A stretch of DNA of 64,000 bases. It comes from Cornus controversa (Eukaryota; Streptophyta; Magnoliopsida; Cornales; Cornaceae). Of this stretch, positions 46,350 to 56,870 are shown piece by piece. Location of the stretch: the NCBI GenBank assembly GCA_026545225.1, contig CM048845.1, forward strand, positions 14,074,501-14,138,500, written 5' to 3'. Made by a program: the position numbers and the translations under genes. The notes beneath the pieces were generated by a model. The model saw only the letters and a program-made list of their open reading frames with translations, had not been told where the DNA came from and did no database searches. The number at the start of each line of letters is the position of its first letter. Position 1 is the first letter of the stretch.

Positions 46350-48772
46350 TGTTTTATAATACCCCGATTTGCCGACTCCTGGAAGACCGGAGGTTAACCC
46401 GTCCATTAAGTCCAATGAACCCTCATTACCCTTAATTAGCACAAAAGCTTAACTCTATTCATGTACATAGATGTGCATAACTCCATTTTATCCAATCACA
46501 ATGGGCCCTACCTCATATCATATCACCTTAGTGAAAATTTATTTATCCACACTCTCATGAATCACTCATTTTTAAGACTCAACACTTTGTATGTTTGGGA
46601 TCTGAAGCTGAGACCTACACCATTAGATAGAGAATCGAAAAATACTCAATTTCAAAAAAAATCACACTCAATTTCGATTTAAAACGAAAAAATTATGCCC
46701 GATTGAAGTTGAACATGCTATAAAAAGTGACTTCGATCCATCGAAGTGATGACTTCGATGCATCGAACATGTATCGACCAAAAATAACTCTCGAAACTTT
46801 TACATTCCAATCCTGCAAGTTTTTCGATACATCAAACTGGGTTTTAATGCATCGAACTATTCAAAATTTGTAACTTTACAAATGGTCATTTTTTACCTTC
46901 TAAGCTCTTTCTACCGACATAATCCATTCCTACAACCTCCAAATCATACAAGAAAGGAGTCTACATCATTCACAAGTTCTAAATCATGCTCATAATCAAT
47001 TCATGTACCAATATGAGTCATTCTCCATCATAAACATATTCCAATTCACAATAAAAATATCCATTGCCACATTAGTCCATCCAAATGAAACTAGATGCCC
47101 TCAACAAGCATTACGTAAGCAAGTCCATTGTCTTTTCATAGAAATATACATATCTCATCCATAAATTGTGTCCATACACATAAGTATAAAGTAAAGAGAG
47201 GTTATAGTCTTGAAATCCATGCATTCACCATAACATACATATGGTCCAAAACATACATTACATCTATGAGATTTTCGAGTTCAAAGTCATTACAGAATTC
47301 ATGCATAAGGTTCAAAATGCTATAGATCCTACCATGACTATGACTACATAGATCAACGTGCCATAAACCAGCACGGATAACCAAATTCATAGTCTATGAA
47401 CAAAACGTCAAAATACCCAAAATATCCCAAAGTGCTCCTATGAGCTCCATTTGAACCATCAAGTCCTTTCTACTCACAGTGTCATACCTATAAAATGTTT
47501 GGGGGAGAAAGGGGCGAGCACCACAGTGGCTCAGTAGAGATACCTCAACCCACCTAAGTGTCAACTCTACACAACCTACATGAATGCGTGTCACTACATT
47601 ACATGTATCATCCAACATACATCATGTTTGTTCACAACAACGCATACATAAGAATGCATTAACACATATCATGCCTCATAATGCATAAATTAGTTATGAA
47701 AACACTTAGCATGTATTTCACCTCCACAAGCCACACATATAATATCCTATGCATGTAAACCCTAGCATACGTCGCATATGCTCATAGCATTCATTTAAGT
47801 ACATTTTTGTCATGCTTCACCAATGCATACATTTTTATATAAAGAAGGCATGCATTTTAACTCATACAACATCACGTATCACAGAAATAAACTTATTTAA
47901 CACATTTTCACAAAAGTGCACCAAGCCTTAGCATAAAAGTGTACATGCTCATTTTCTCTTACTCATTCACTCCTCGCATCATGCATACAACATATACATA
48001 CAATTTGCATTTAAGAAATTAAAGAGAGATAGAAACTCACCACATCTCATCCCTTTTACCATTCTAAAACATGCAATACATAACCTTAACTCTCATCGTT
48101 TCACTCGAAACCCTAGAATCGATAAGTAAATGATAAGGAGACCCCTACATTTAATTTAAAAGCTTTCCAAGAACTCTCCAAGATTCTGGTCGAGTTCTAC
48201 CTTGCCGAACCGCGAAGATGTTCGGTTCAAATGGAAGCCCTAGTCGTCCCCTATCTATCTCCCTTCTTCGGCGAAACCCGAATCACGCCCGAAGACCTCC
48301 AAAACTTAGAGAGAAGGAAGAGGGAGAAAGAAAAGAGAGAGAGAGAGAGAGAGCAGCTGGCGTGAGATGTGAGATATGAAATATCTCTGCAGGTTTGACC
48401 CCTTTAAAGCCCTAAAGCCGCAAAAAGACTAAAATGCCCCTCGGCCCATTTAACGTACCTTCTCGGGCTCCGTTTTCGATTTCAAAAACTCCTACTTTCT
48501 CGAAATTACTTCCTTGACTTATTAAACATTTCATTTAAGCCAATATTAAAAATAAATATTTTTCAAAAAAATTTCGGGCCCACCCGGACCGCATCCCAGG
48601 GCCAGATTTGACCAAAAATTCAAACTTCTCCAAATCTTCTGAAAACTTTCAAAAATTTCATAACATGTTTCCCATTATTGGAATATCCATTACATCATTC
48701 AAAACGCTTCTACAGCGAAAATGATGTAAAATTGAAAAATCGGCCAAAATTGGTCACGGTCTCTACATGTTT
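46350..48772 (-). mobile_element. Solo LTR of a gypsy family related to the chromovirus, with 5-bp target duplication
   Basis: TGTTT occurs at 46350-46354 and 48768-48772. Between them, read on the minus strand, the LTR starts TGTAGAGACCGTGACCAATT and ends ...CGGGGTATTATA. This parallels TGTAAAGACCAGGTTCATTT...CGGGGCATGACA of the element at 33115. It is about 2.41 kb with no internal region, which is the expected product of LTR-LTR recombination. A cluster of TTCGATGCATCGAA words lies at 46728-46860. TATA-like TTTAAAG lies in the minus sense near 48405. Confidence 0.8.
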
Positions 48773-48789
48773 ACTCAGATCCATCTACT

Positions 48790-49190
48790 CCATCAACCAA
48801 TGCAGTGAGCACCCCAAGTTCAATTGAAAGATATTTATGCATCAACGAAGATGATTCACCTATTGTTGAAGAATGTCAACCATTACAACGACCATTGGAA
48901 CAAAAAGCGGTGAAACAGAGGGGACATAAGAACAAATCTTAAACTTTTGAAAAATTACATTTTCAATTTATTAACAGTTTTGATAATATAAAAGTTCAGC
49001 TTGATTTTCAGAAAGCACATCTTGGCCACCCAATTAGCACGAGAGACAAGCAAAGCAAAAAAAGAAAAATGATACAAAGAGTTGGATAATTGGAGATAAT
49101 GAAGATATTAATTGATGCCATCACTTGAAGTGAAAGAATGGCTTATTGAATGACAAAAAGAGATATTGGAGAATATACGTTCGTGCTCTC
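48790..49190 (+). pseudogene. PIF/Harbinger ORF1-like (NAM-associated domain) relic
   Basis: Conceptual STNAVSTPSSIERYL, then RPLEQKAVKQRGHKNKS, and after stops LMPSLEVKEWLIE and QKEILENI. This follows the RP-x-G-x-K-x-AK-x-K and final (S)xxEWxxxKKxEIL pattern of the plant NAM-associated / PIF ORF1 family. The solo LTR at 46350 interrupts its upstream part. It is decayed and not a gene. Identification rests on short motifs. Confidence 0.5.
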
Positions 49191-49244
49191 ACTCAACTTC
49201 TTAAAATGTTATTTTTATCCTTAAGAAATATTATTTCTTCTTAA

Positions 49245-49490
49245 TTTGTATTTTTTAAACCTATGTTGTATTTGTTTTGATTTATTTAAAATTTATATTG
49301 TTTAAACTTATTTTGTATTTGTTTTGATTTATTTCAAATTTGTATTGTTTAAACATGTGTTGTATTTGTTTTGATTTATTTTAAATTTATATTGTTTAAA
49401 CCTATTTTGTATATGTTTTGATTTATTTCAAATTTGTATTGTTTAAACCTACGTTGTATTTGTTTTGATTTATTTTAATTTATATTGTAT
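49245..49490 (+). repeat. 47-bp minisatellite, five units
   Basis: TATTTGTTTTGATTTATTT starts at 49269, 49316, 49363, 49410 and 49457, an exact 47-bp period. The linker alternates between AAATTTATATTG and CAAATTTGTATTG types, so the array has a 94-bp dimeric order. Confidence 0.9.
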
Positions 49491-49688
49491 GCGGCAAATA
49501 TAACTGCATGAAATATAGTACTTGTACAAAAATAAAACAAAAAAAGTAATTAAATATAAATATTATTAAAATATATATTTTTTTTTGCTAGCAAAATTTT
49601 AAAGAAGCCAGTATGAATCAAAATCTAAAGAGCTGAAAAAACTGACTTGGGAAAAACGCTAATATAACTCTTAAGAGTTGAAGTGTCA

Positions 49689-49887
49689 AATTTAAAAGAG
49701 CAATGCTACACGTCATGAAAATATTTGATGAATTTTTATCTTGAATGATGTGGCAATTAAATGGTGAGTTAGTATTGGTGGGATTCTCCCCATACACGGA
49801 ATGTCAATAGTATTATTATTTGTCACATCATTCATAAAGACAATTCATGATAAAATTTCATGACGTTTAACGCTTCCCAATTTAAAA
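49689..49887. mobile_element. Mutator-like MITE with 9-bp target duplication
   Basis: AATTTAAAA at 49689-49697 is repeated at 49879-49887. The 181-bp element starts GAGCAATGCTACACGTCATG and ends CATGACGTTTAACGCTTCCC, giving inverted ends of about 22 bp. The 9-bp duplication points to the Mutator superfamily. The GCAATGCTACAC terminus is a common MITE end in eudicots. Confidence 0.82.
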
Positions 49888-50097
49888 ACTAAAATTCGAA
49901 GAGACCAAAGTTCAAAAAGAACAAATAAGAACCGTAAATAAGTGATACATTTTTATCTTAAAAGGTAAAAGAAGGCATGTATGTCAAAGTTAAGAAAAAA
50001 AAAAAAAAAGAGTACGATGATAAGTATGTAGTGGTCGTACTTAAACGACATCGGTTAAAGTTCAATGCAATCATTAAAACTGTTTACCAATTCTTTC

Positions 50098-50171
50098 TAG
50101 GGTTTTTCTGGTTGATGGAAACAAACCCAAATGAAGACGGTAGCCATTGGAGTGCACAGAAGTATATATAA
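50098..50171 (+). promoter_or_regulatory. Promoter of mTERF copy 3: telo-box, CCATTGG, TATA
   Basis: TAGGGTTT is at 50098-50105, CCATTGG at 50144-50150 and TATATATAA at 50163-50171. The ATG at 50223 is about 52 bp after the TATA box, leaving a very short leader. The layout is conserved with copies 1 and 2. Confidence 0.6.
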
Positions 50172-50222
50172 TTTCGACTCTCAAAACTGGTAAGCTTATA
50201 TATATACATATATATCAGTTCA

Positions 50223-51596
50223 ATGATTCATTTTATTAGCAGTAGACTTCAACATACAAGGCATATAGCTTCAATTACATACCACGTCTATTTGTTTTCA
50301 ACCTCATCAGTCAATCCCATCTTGAGTAGTTCAAAGTCAACAGACCCACAATCTCTTACAGTCTCTTACCTATTAAACTCATGTGGGTTGTCCTTAGAAT
50401 CAGCCATTTCAGCTTCTAAGAAGCTCCAATTTCAAAAAACGGACCAACCAGACTCGGTCTTGAATCTTTTGAAAACCCATGGTTTAACTGAGACCCATAT
50501 AAAAAATCTGATAACAAATCGTCCTCTGATGCTTCTAGCTGATCCACACAAAACCCTCAAACCCAATATTGAGTTGTTTGAATCTTTAGGACTTTCCGGC
50601 ACTAAACTTGTAAAAGTGCTCAAAAAACATCCGTGTGTGCTTCAAACTGATGCACATACAGTTGTTGGGCTTTTCAAAACTTATGGTTTCAGTGAGAAGC
50701 AAATTTCAAGCTTAACCATGAAGCGTCCAACTTTATATTCGTTCAATGCACACAAATTCTTTAAGCCAAAGTTGGAATATTTCAAATCTTTGGGCTTTTC
50801 AGATCCAGAAATGGCACAGATGTTGTCATCTGTACCTACTATCCTAGTAAGAAGCCTTGAAAACCATATCATACCTTCTGTTCAAGTCATTAGACGTATT
50901 GTTGGCACCAATGAGGATGTCTTGAAAGCAATCAAAAGACGCTATGAAATACTTTTATTTAATTTGGAGAAGGTGCTGGAACCAAATATTGCAATCTTGT
51001 TGGATCATGGTGTACCCAAGTCGAACGTTCTAAAATTGTTTATGAGTGCACCAAGGTCCCTACTTTTAAGGAATCGATTTAATGAGGTGGTCAGCAAAGT
51101 TGAAAAAATGGGTTTTGATCCCACAAATATTCTATTCGTGTTAGCCGTGCGTTCGATTGCAGCCATGAGCAAATCACTATGGGAGCATAAATTGGAAGTT
51201 TATTCTAGTTTTGGTTTGTCAGAAGATGACATTATTTCAGCATTCAAGTTAAAACCATTGTGTATGCTTACTTCAGAAGAGAAGATCAGGAAAGTAATGG
51301 GCTTCTTTACTAATCAGCTGAAATTGAAGCCTGAAGTGATTTTCAAGAATCCAATTCTTTTGCAACTTAGCTTGGAGAACAGGATTGTTCCAAGGTGTTC
51401 AGTTCTGCAACTTTTGATGACGAAAAATCTGATCAAGGGAGATATGAGTTTAATGTATGCACTTATAATGCCTGAAAAGATGTTCACAGGGAGGTTCGTG
51501 AGCAAGTATAAGGATGTTATTCCTGAAGTCGTTGAGGCATGCCAAGGCAAGATACAATTTCAAGGGTTTCCCATTAATTTAAGAACAAGAACATGA
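50223..51596 (+). CDS. mTERF-family protein, tandem copy 3
   Basis: An intact 457-aa ORF with the same start as copy 2 (MIHFISSRLQHTRHIASITY), a likely mitochondrial presequence followed by mTERF helical modules. Examples are LGLSGTKLVKVLKKHPCVL, YGFSEKQISSLTMKRPTLY, LGFSDPEMAQMLSSVPTIL, HGVPKSNVLKLFMSAPRSL, MGFDPTNILFVLAVRSIA and FGLSEDDIISAFKLKPLCML. Role as for the paralogues: an organelle nucleic-acid-binding regulator with unknown target. Unspliced, it ends GFPINLRTRT. Splicing 51566-51726 would extend the frame to TAA at 51791-51793 (469 aa) with tail QGLGEIPLASINSEGG. It is closest to copy 2 in coding and flanking sequence. Confidence 0.94.
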   Translation: MIHFISSRLQHTRHIASITYHVYLFSTSSVNPILSSSKSTDPQSLTVSYLLNSCGLSLESAISASKKLQFQKTDQPDSVLNLLKTHGLTETHIKNLITNRPLMLLADPHKTLKPNIELFESLGLSGTKLVKVLKKHPCVLQTDAHTVVGLFKTYGFSEKQISSLTMKRPTLYSFNAHKFFKPKLEYFKSLGFSDPEMAQMLSSVPTILVRSLENHIIPSVQVIRRIVGTNEDVLKAIKRRYEILLFNLEKVLEPNIAILLDHGVPKSNVLKLFMSAPRSLLLRNRFNEVVSKVEKMGFDPTNILFVLAVRSIAAMSKSLWEHKLEVYSSFGLSEDDIISAFKLKPLCMLTSEEKIRKVMGFFTNQLKLKPEVIFKNPILLQLSLENRIVPRCSVLQLLMTKNLIKGDMSLMYALIMPEKMFTGRFVSKYKDVIPEVVEACQGKIQFQGFPINLRTRT

Positions 51597-51726
51597 ATGG
51601 GTGTAATATTTGTAGAATTTAAGAACAACTTTACTAGCATGTATTACAACAAGTCCATAGCAAATAACAGTTGGGAGCTTATATGGTATTTGTATGGGGT
51701 AGCAGCAGTGGCATTATCAGATACAG
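51566..51726 (+). other. Candidate 3' intron of mTERF copy 3 (161 bp, GT-AG)
   Basis: Homologous to 15985-16127 in copy 1. GT follows CAAGG, and the segment ends in ATACAG before CTTAGGAGAAATT. Joining is in frame and restores a tail like copy 2, which lacks the segment. The size is plausible for a small plant intron. Confidence 0.55.
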
Positions 51727-51793
51727 CTTAGGAGAAATTCCCCTAGCATCCATTAATTCCGAAGGAGGAATGGCGTCAATTGAAGGGTTGTAA

Positions 51794-54384
51794 AGTCCTA
51801 TAAACCAAGGCATTTTGTAGAAGTTTGCTTTTTATGCTTTAAGATTGATTTACATCAATTTAAGCATCATTCTGTGTTCTTTTACAATGATGTCTGGATG
51901 ATTCAATTTGTTTCCTCCTAATCTTTTTACTTGAACTACTGGTTCTTTGGTTTGCATAGACCCATATGAGTTGTAATTTTGTACCTGTTCTGTGCTTTCA
52001 CTGCATAGCACATTGTACAGAGCTGTCATTTTCTCAAATAGAGAAATTTAATTTAGGTGGTTGATTTTTACTAATGGCTTGACATCCTCTGCGTGATCAA
52101 TCAAATCCACTTTTAGAAGCTTTCAGGTTGATTATTTGAGTTTATCAACTAATCATAAAATTATTTGACTTCCTTAGAGAGCTTGTGCTTTGATGTGCGT
52201 TATGCAAGACTCGCAATGTTAAGTAATGCAAGAGTGCAAGACTCACCATGTTAAGTAAGACCATTCTTAATTTAATTTTAACTAATGGCATTATTGTATC
52301 ATATGCATGATGCCTGTTTCAGGGGCTTTATCTTTAGAGTGTGGGTATCTTTTAATGGCTGAAGTACATTTTTTGATCTGCTGACAAACAATTGCATTCT
52401 CCCAACCAGCTGACTTGCACTTCATTAACTGGCATTTCTGTTCTCTTATCTTGGCATCTTCCTCCAATGTGACTCTCTCCGTTCTCCAATGGCTATATTC
52501 TCTTCAAATTCTGCATCCCCCAGCCTCTGATTTTGTACCTTCATTGATTGGTACATACACCAACATTTCAATATTTTACTCATCCAAAGATTTGCCCATG
52601 GTAGAATGTGGCAGACCTCAGGCATAACAAAGGTAGCCCTGTTCAACTCTAATCTCCTTCACAATTTTACCAAATCTTGCTTCCTTTAAGCATTGAATAG
52701 TTTTTTTTAGAATTGCATTATTTTGAATAACCAGCTAGTTTGAGTTGAGTTGCACACTGCTGTTTAGCAGGAAACTTTTTGTGACATTATTTTGCAGTGG
52801 TTTTGTGTATTAGAGCAAGGAACTTCAACTATAGTTCAGTAGAGATTCCTCTTGGCATCTATTGAGCCTAGTGGTTCACTAGCATTAGTTTCTGATCATT
52901 GATGATATCTTAACACTATTTTTCTTTTTCTTTGATGCAAAATATTGTTAAAAGTTAGGTTTAGTCTTTCCCTCCAATCACCTGCATGGGCAGGTAATAG
53001 ATTGGGTAATTCCTATTTTTATTTTAGAACCGCATTCAAGTAAATTCTGCTATCTCAATCTCTATTATTGGATTTAACTTCTTATTCATTAATTTCTTGA
53101 ACATTCTAATGGTTCTCTGAAAGTGATGCTTTGTTATTCTGTTTGCAGCTGAGTCTCCATTCAACTTGTGTGATTTGCTTCCATTTTGACTCACATTTAG
53201 TTCAGTATCAGTTGTGTTGTTACTGTTATTTAGTGCTACTTTTGCATATTAAAACAATGGGCTTCATGGAACACATTCAACTTCTACTGTACTAGAGCTG
53301 CAAATGTGGAGTTCAGAGCGTAGTTCAAGTTTGAGCGTATCGAGATTGACCAAGAACAAGTAGTGGAAAACTTCTGAGCTAAGTATCAAATTTGGATTCC
53401 CAACATTGTTAAACCCATGAGAAGCAAGATATAATTCCGGGGTTTCACATAGTTCTGAAAATGCAAGTCTTTTATGTTGTAGAATGTCCAAGGCAATACC
53501 AGAAGATCCTGTAGGTTACTGCAAAGCGAGATGAGTATGTAACTTTCATTTCTGTCATTACTATGCACTAAGAGGTAGATTAAATTGAGTTGCACATTGT
53601 TTTCTAACTATTGCCTTGTGGGCTTGAGTTGCACATTGTTTTCTAACCATTGCCTTGTGGGCTTAATTCTATAGTGGTATTGTGTGTACTAGAACTGGTG
53701 ATTGTACAATTCAGAAGAAATCTTCTGTCATCTAGTGTGCTGAATCATATTATCTGAAGAATTATTGGGTCCTTTGTGTGAAATTCTTATAATTTATGAG
53801 GGTCATTCAAGCACTCTCTTAATTTATCAAGGCCATTCAAGCATCCTTATAACTTGTCCAATATGGTGCACAGAACAATCTGTTGTTGTCATCTGCATTA
53901 TTTCCCTGACCTGTATTGACTCAAGTTGTTATGCATCTTTTTTTTATTATTTTTTTATAAGAGTTGTTATGCATCTATTTATTGAAAATAATATTTTGCC
54001 ATATGAAGGAACTTGTTACGCGGTCTATCCCACTAATATTTTTTTTCTTTCAAAAGTTCAAGCAAACGCATACACACTCACAATATTGTTTGTGAGAGGA
54101 TTCAAACACGCAACCTCCCCTTTTGCAAGGGGAGACCATACCATCTAAGCTAATGCCCATTGGTTAAATTCTAGTAACTTCCTAACTCCACGGCCTCAAA
54201 TGTATCTATCCTCTTCAGCCTCGTAATCGGTTTTTTTTTTTAATTATGGTTGTTGATATAGGGGTATCCTGACCCTTTAAGTGACTAAGTAAAACGACAG
54301 CCCTAGAGCCTCTTCACAACAATGATAAAGGTGGTGTATTTTTTATTTAATAGTGTTACAACATGTGTTGAATACTCAAAATAA
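51794..54384 (+). other. 3' flank of mTERF copy 3
   Basis: Homologous to the flanks of copies 1 and 2. This is the longest version and seems closest to the ancestral arrangement. A local duplication of TGGGCTTGAGTTGCACATTG-type text lies near 53585-53660. Short ORFs (e.g. 53765-54148) show no domain and lie in AT-rich DNA. No gene is seen. Confidence 0.55.
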
Positions 54385-54487
54385 ATATGTTACATGAGTA
54401 GTTGCATGGAAATTGTGATCATCCATGGATCTTGGATGATCATATGTTACATGAGTAGTTGCATGGAAATTGTGATCATCCATGGGA
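54385..54487 (+). repeat. 57-bp tandem duplication beside the palindrome
   Basis: ATATGTTACATGAGTAGTTG starts at 54385 and again at 54442. Both units contain GCATGGAAATTGTGATCATC. A related CATGGAATTTGTGATATCCA occurs past the palindrome at ~54658. Confidence 0.85.
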
Positions 54488-54614
54488 GAAATTATTGGGT
54501 ATCCCGGGCAAGGATGATCCCAGCCGTTGGTGCACAACACGCGCCGTGGGACCCACGGCGCGTGTTGTGCACCAACGGCTGGGATCATCCTTGCCCGGGA
54601 TACCCAATAATTTC
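54488..54614. repeat. 127-bp almost perfect palindrome (63 + 1 + 63)
   Basis: The left arm 54488-54550 starts GAAATTATTGGGTATCCCGG and ends CACGCGCCGTGGG. A single A is at 54551. The right arm 54552-54614 is the exact reverse complement, checked base by base. It is GC-rich in an AT-rich setting, and no equivalent was seen in units 1 or 2. The flank ATGGGA/CCCCAT continues the symmetry imperfectly. It could be a very short foldback transposon, a template-switch product or a small-RNA hairpin. The ORFs drawn through it are artefacts of the symmetry. Confidence 0.9.
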
Positions 54615-55099
54615 CCCATCCATGGATCTTGCTGCGTAAAACAGGTCTATTTTTGCATGGAATTTGTGATATCCATGGATCTTGATGCTTAAAACAAGTC
54701 TATTTTAAGGTATATTCACTGATATTTACTGCTAAGCAGGGAAAATTTCCGTAGGGTGGCCCTCAGAGAGAGAGAGAGAGAGATAGATATCTTGGATTCT
54801 TGATCAATTGTTTTATCCTTGACATTGACCTATCATCGTGGTTGATATTTACAATTAACTAAATTTTTGTAGTTGTAGTTTTGAGATGAGTTGCAATTTC
54901 GATTTTTCTGGACCAAATTGCATTAAATTAACTGCAAACATCAAAAACCATTAAATTTTTTTTGAATTCATGGAAATGAAAAGAAAAGAAAGAGAGAGGA
55001 GAGATGAAGGGAAAGTAGAGTGTTTACTTTGTGAAAGTGAAGGAAAATGAGACAATAATAATAATAATAATAAACAAGAAATAGAATGGAACATATGCT
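54615..55099. other. Intergenic part of unit 3
   Basis: Non-coding. Contains (GA)n at ~54765-54783, (AAT)n at ~55052-55072, and text homologous to unit 2 (GTGAAAGTGAAGGAAAATGA). No gene is seen. Confidence 0.55.
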
Positions 55100-55220
55100 A
55101 TGTTTGGGGGCATCTAATAGGGTAGGTACCTTGAATTTAAAATTGGAGTAAACTTAGTTTAAATTTTAAATTAAATTTCTCTAATTTCAATTTTAAGGTA
55201 CTGATTCAGTACTCCCAAAT
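55100..55220. mobile_element. Short foldback MITE, copy in unit 3
   Basis: Counterpart of 26456-26573 at the homologous place. The ends ATGTTTGGGGGCATC and ACTCCCAAAT are more eroded than in unit 2. Confidence 0.7.
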
Positions 55221-55971
55221 GCAATAATACAAAAATTATAACATAATTAGTGATTTCTTTATTTTTCTCTCGTTAATTTTTTTTAGATAGATAAGTATGT
55301 CTCTCTCACACATTCTATTTGTTCTACTATGAAGTGAATTCATATTTTTGTTTACACAATTCACAAAATAAAACAATACTTTATTTTTTTTCTTTCTTTA
55401 TTTATTTTGTTTTTTTCTCTCTACTTTCTTTTCTTTAATTAAAATGAAAGATTATTACTAGCATTTCTTTTCTTTTCTCTTCTAAATGATCCAAACATGA
55501 GTAAATGTTAACACTATCCTCTCTTTTCTTTATTTTTTTATAGTCAATTATATTTGAGCAAACCATTTCCTTCCAAGGTGGATAATAATTATATTATTTA
55601 TTGATTTTCAATTTTCTTTTTTTTTTTACAAAAAAAAAAACCATCATTTTATTACTAAAAAATAGAATGGGGTCATGTTTAGTAATGCAAAACCCACAAA
55701 AAAGAAATTTTTTAAAGTCATAAACACATGTTAATGTTTTAGCAAGTGCTAAAAGAAAGCTTACTAGACTCGATAAAGGAGCTTATTGTTAGCCAGCTAA
55801 TTGCTTTGTTTTGGGGGTCCTCATCCATCTTTCTTGCGTCATTTCGTTATCTAAAGAAAAGGTACTTTTTTATCGTCATCTTTAATTAACAGAATGTACT
55901 TTTCTATGAAAAAGTTAAAATTTTGTTTTTTAATGCAAATAACAAATGTACCACTTGACTTCACGAAGATT
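55221..55971. other. Intergenic part of unit 3
   Basis: Matches unit 2 (26574-28040) and, at 55640-55800, also the DNA just before unit 2 (23210-23390). This shows the tandem origin of the units. No gene is seen. Confidence 0.55.
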
Positions 55972-56454
55972 TGTAAGAGTCACTTTACATGATGATATGA
56001 TATTATTTGTTTTAAGTCTAACTTTGCGTGATTTTATTTTTAAATTTTATTAAAAAATATCTCATATTATTTTGAAAGAACACACTATATATAAGCACAT
56101 CTCTTTCTTAATACTCAGTCGATGTGTGATTGAACACCTTTAGGGATAAGAGGGGATAAATACACCTCTTCTACACAATCAAGATCTTTACAATCCACCT
56201 CCTTTGAGGCCCAACGTCCTCGTTGGTACACTTTTGGTTGGGTCCAGCTCTGATACCATTTGTAGCAGTCTGCTCCACCTGATGGTATAATATTGTCCGC
56301 TTTGGGCCTAAGTGCACACGGTTTTGCTCTTGAATTTTACCCCAAAAAGTTTCATACCATTTGGAGATAACATACTACATATAAGCACATCCCCTTCTCC
56401 ACACTCAAACGACGTGGGATTGAGCACCATTGGAGACAAGAGGAGACAAACACA
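55972..56454 (-). mobile_element. TRIM (terminal-repeat retrotransposon in miniature)
   Basis: Two LTRs of about 193 bp (55972-56164 and 56261-56454) flank a 96-bp interior. On the minus strand the interior begins with a Met-tRNA primer site (complement of CCAGCTCTGATACCA, 56244-56258). The GTCCGCTTTGGGCC and GACGTGGGATTG words are typical of a widespread eudicot TRIM-like family. It is non-coding. The LTRs are very unequal, the left one being much richer in A and T, so the element is old. Confidence 0.72.
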
Positions 56455-56529
56455 TTTTTAGGTACAATACTCTCTCTAGATTATGTTCATAGATTAAAAA
56501 TAGAATTTAAAATAGGTATAGGGCAAACG

Positions 56530-56870
56530 TGCATAAGAGTGTGTGTGTGTGTGTGTACTCAGTGCGGCTGATGGTAATGGTTGAGATTATTGGAGTGTGT
56601 ATATATCCCTCCATTGTGAAGTCACGGGTCCCTCTAACACAGAGTGTGTGTCCCTCCACATGATTCATATTTTCATGGGTCCCTCCATCGTGGAGTTGCG
56701 GGTCCCTCTAGCATAGAGTGTGTGTCTCTCCACATTAATTATTACTACGATAGAGTGCGGGTCCCTCCAATGTGGAGTGTGTGTCCCTTTATACTATTTG
56801 TGTTGTGTGGTGTGTGTGTTCTTTCGGTTTGGAGATGTGTATCCCTCCACATCATTTATCTTACAATCTG
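56530..56870 (+). repeat. Degenerate GT/CCCTCCA tandem repeat
   Basis: A (GT)n run at ~56540-56556 is followed by repeated GGGTCCCTC and GAGTGTGTGTCCCTCCACAT words at about 56630-56860, spaced irregularly at ~55-90 bp. GTCCCTCCA and TGGAG are partly inverted. Plus-strand ORFs here (56644-56966) are repeat artefacts. Confidence 0.7.

Noticed and set aside
49245-49490. Regular repeats considered as a CRISPR-like array
   Set aside because: There is no spacer/repeat alternation, the DNA is eukaryotic, and the array is a plain 47-bp minisatellite.
54376-54692. Overlapping ORFs on both strands around 54.4-54.7 kb
   Set aside because: They are mirror readings of the palindrome and the 57-bp duplication, with no known domain.
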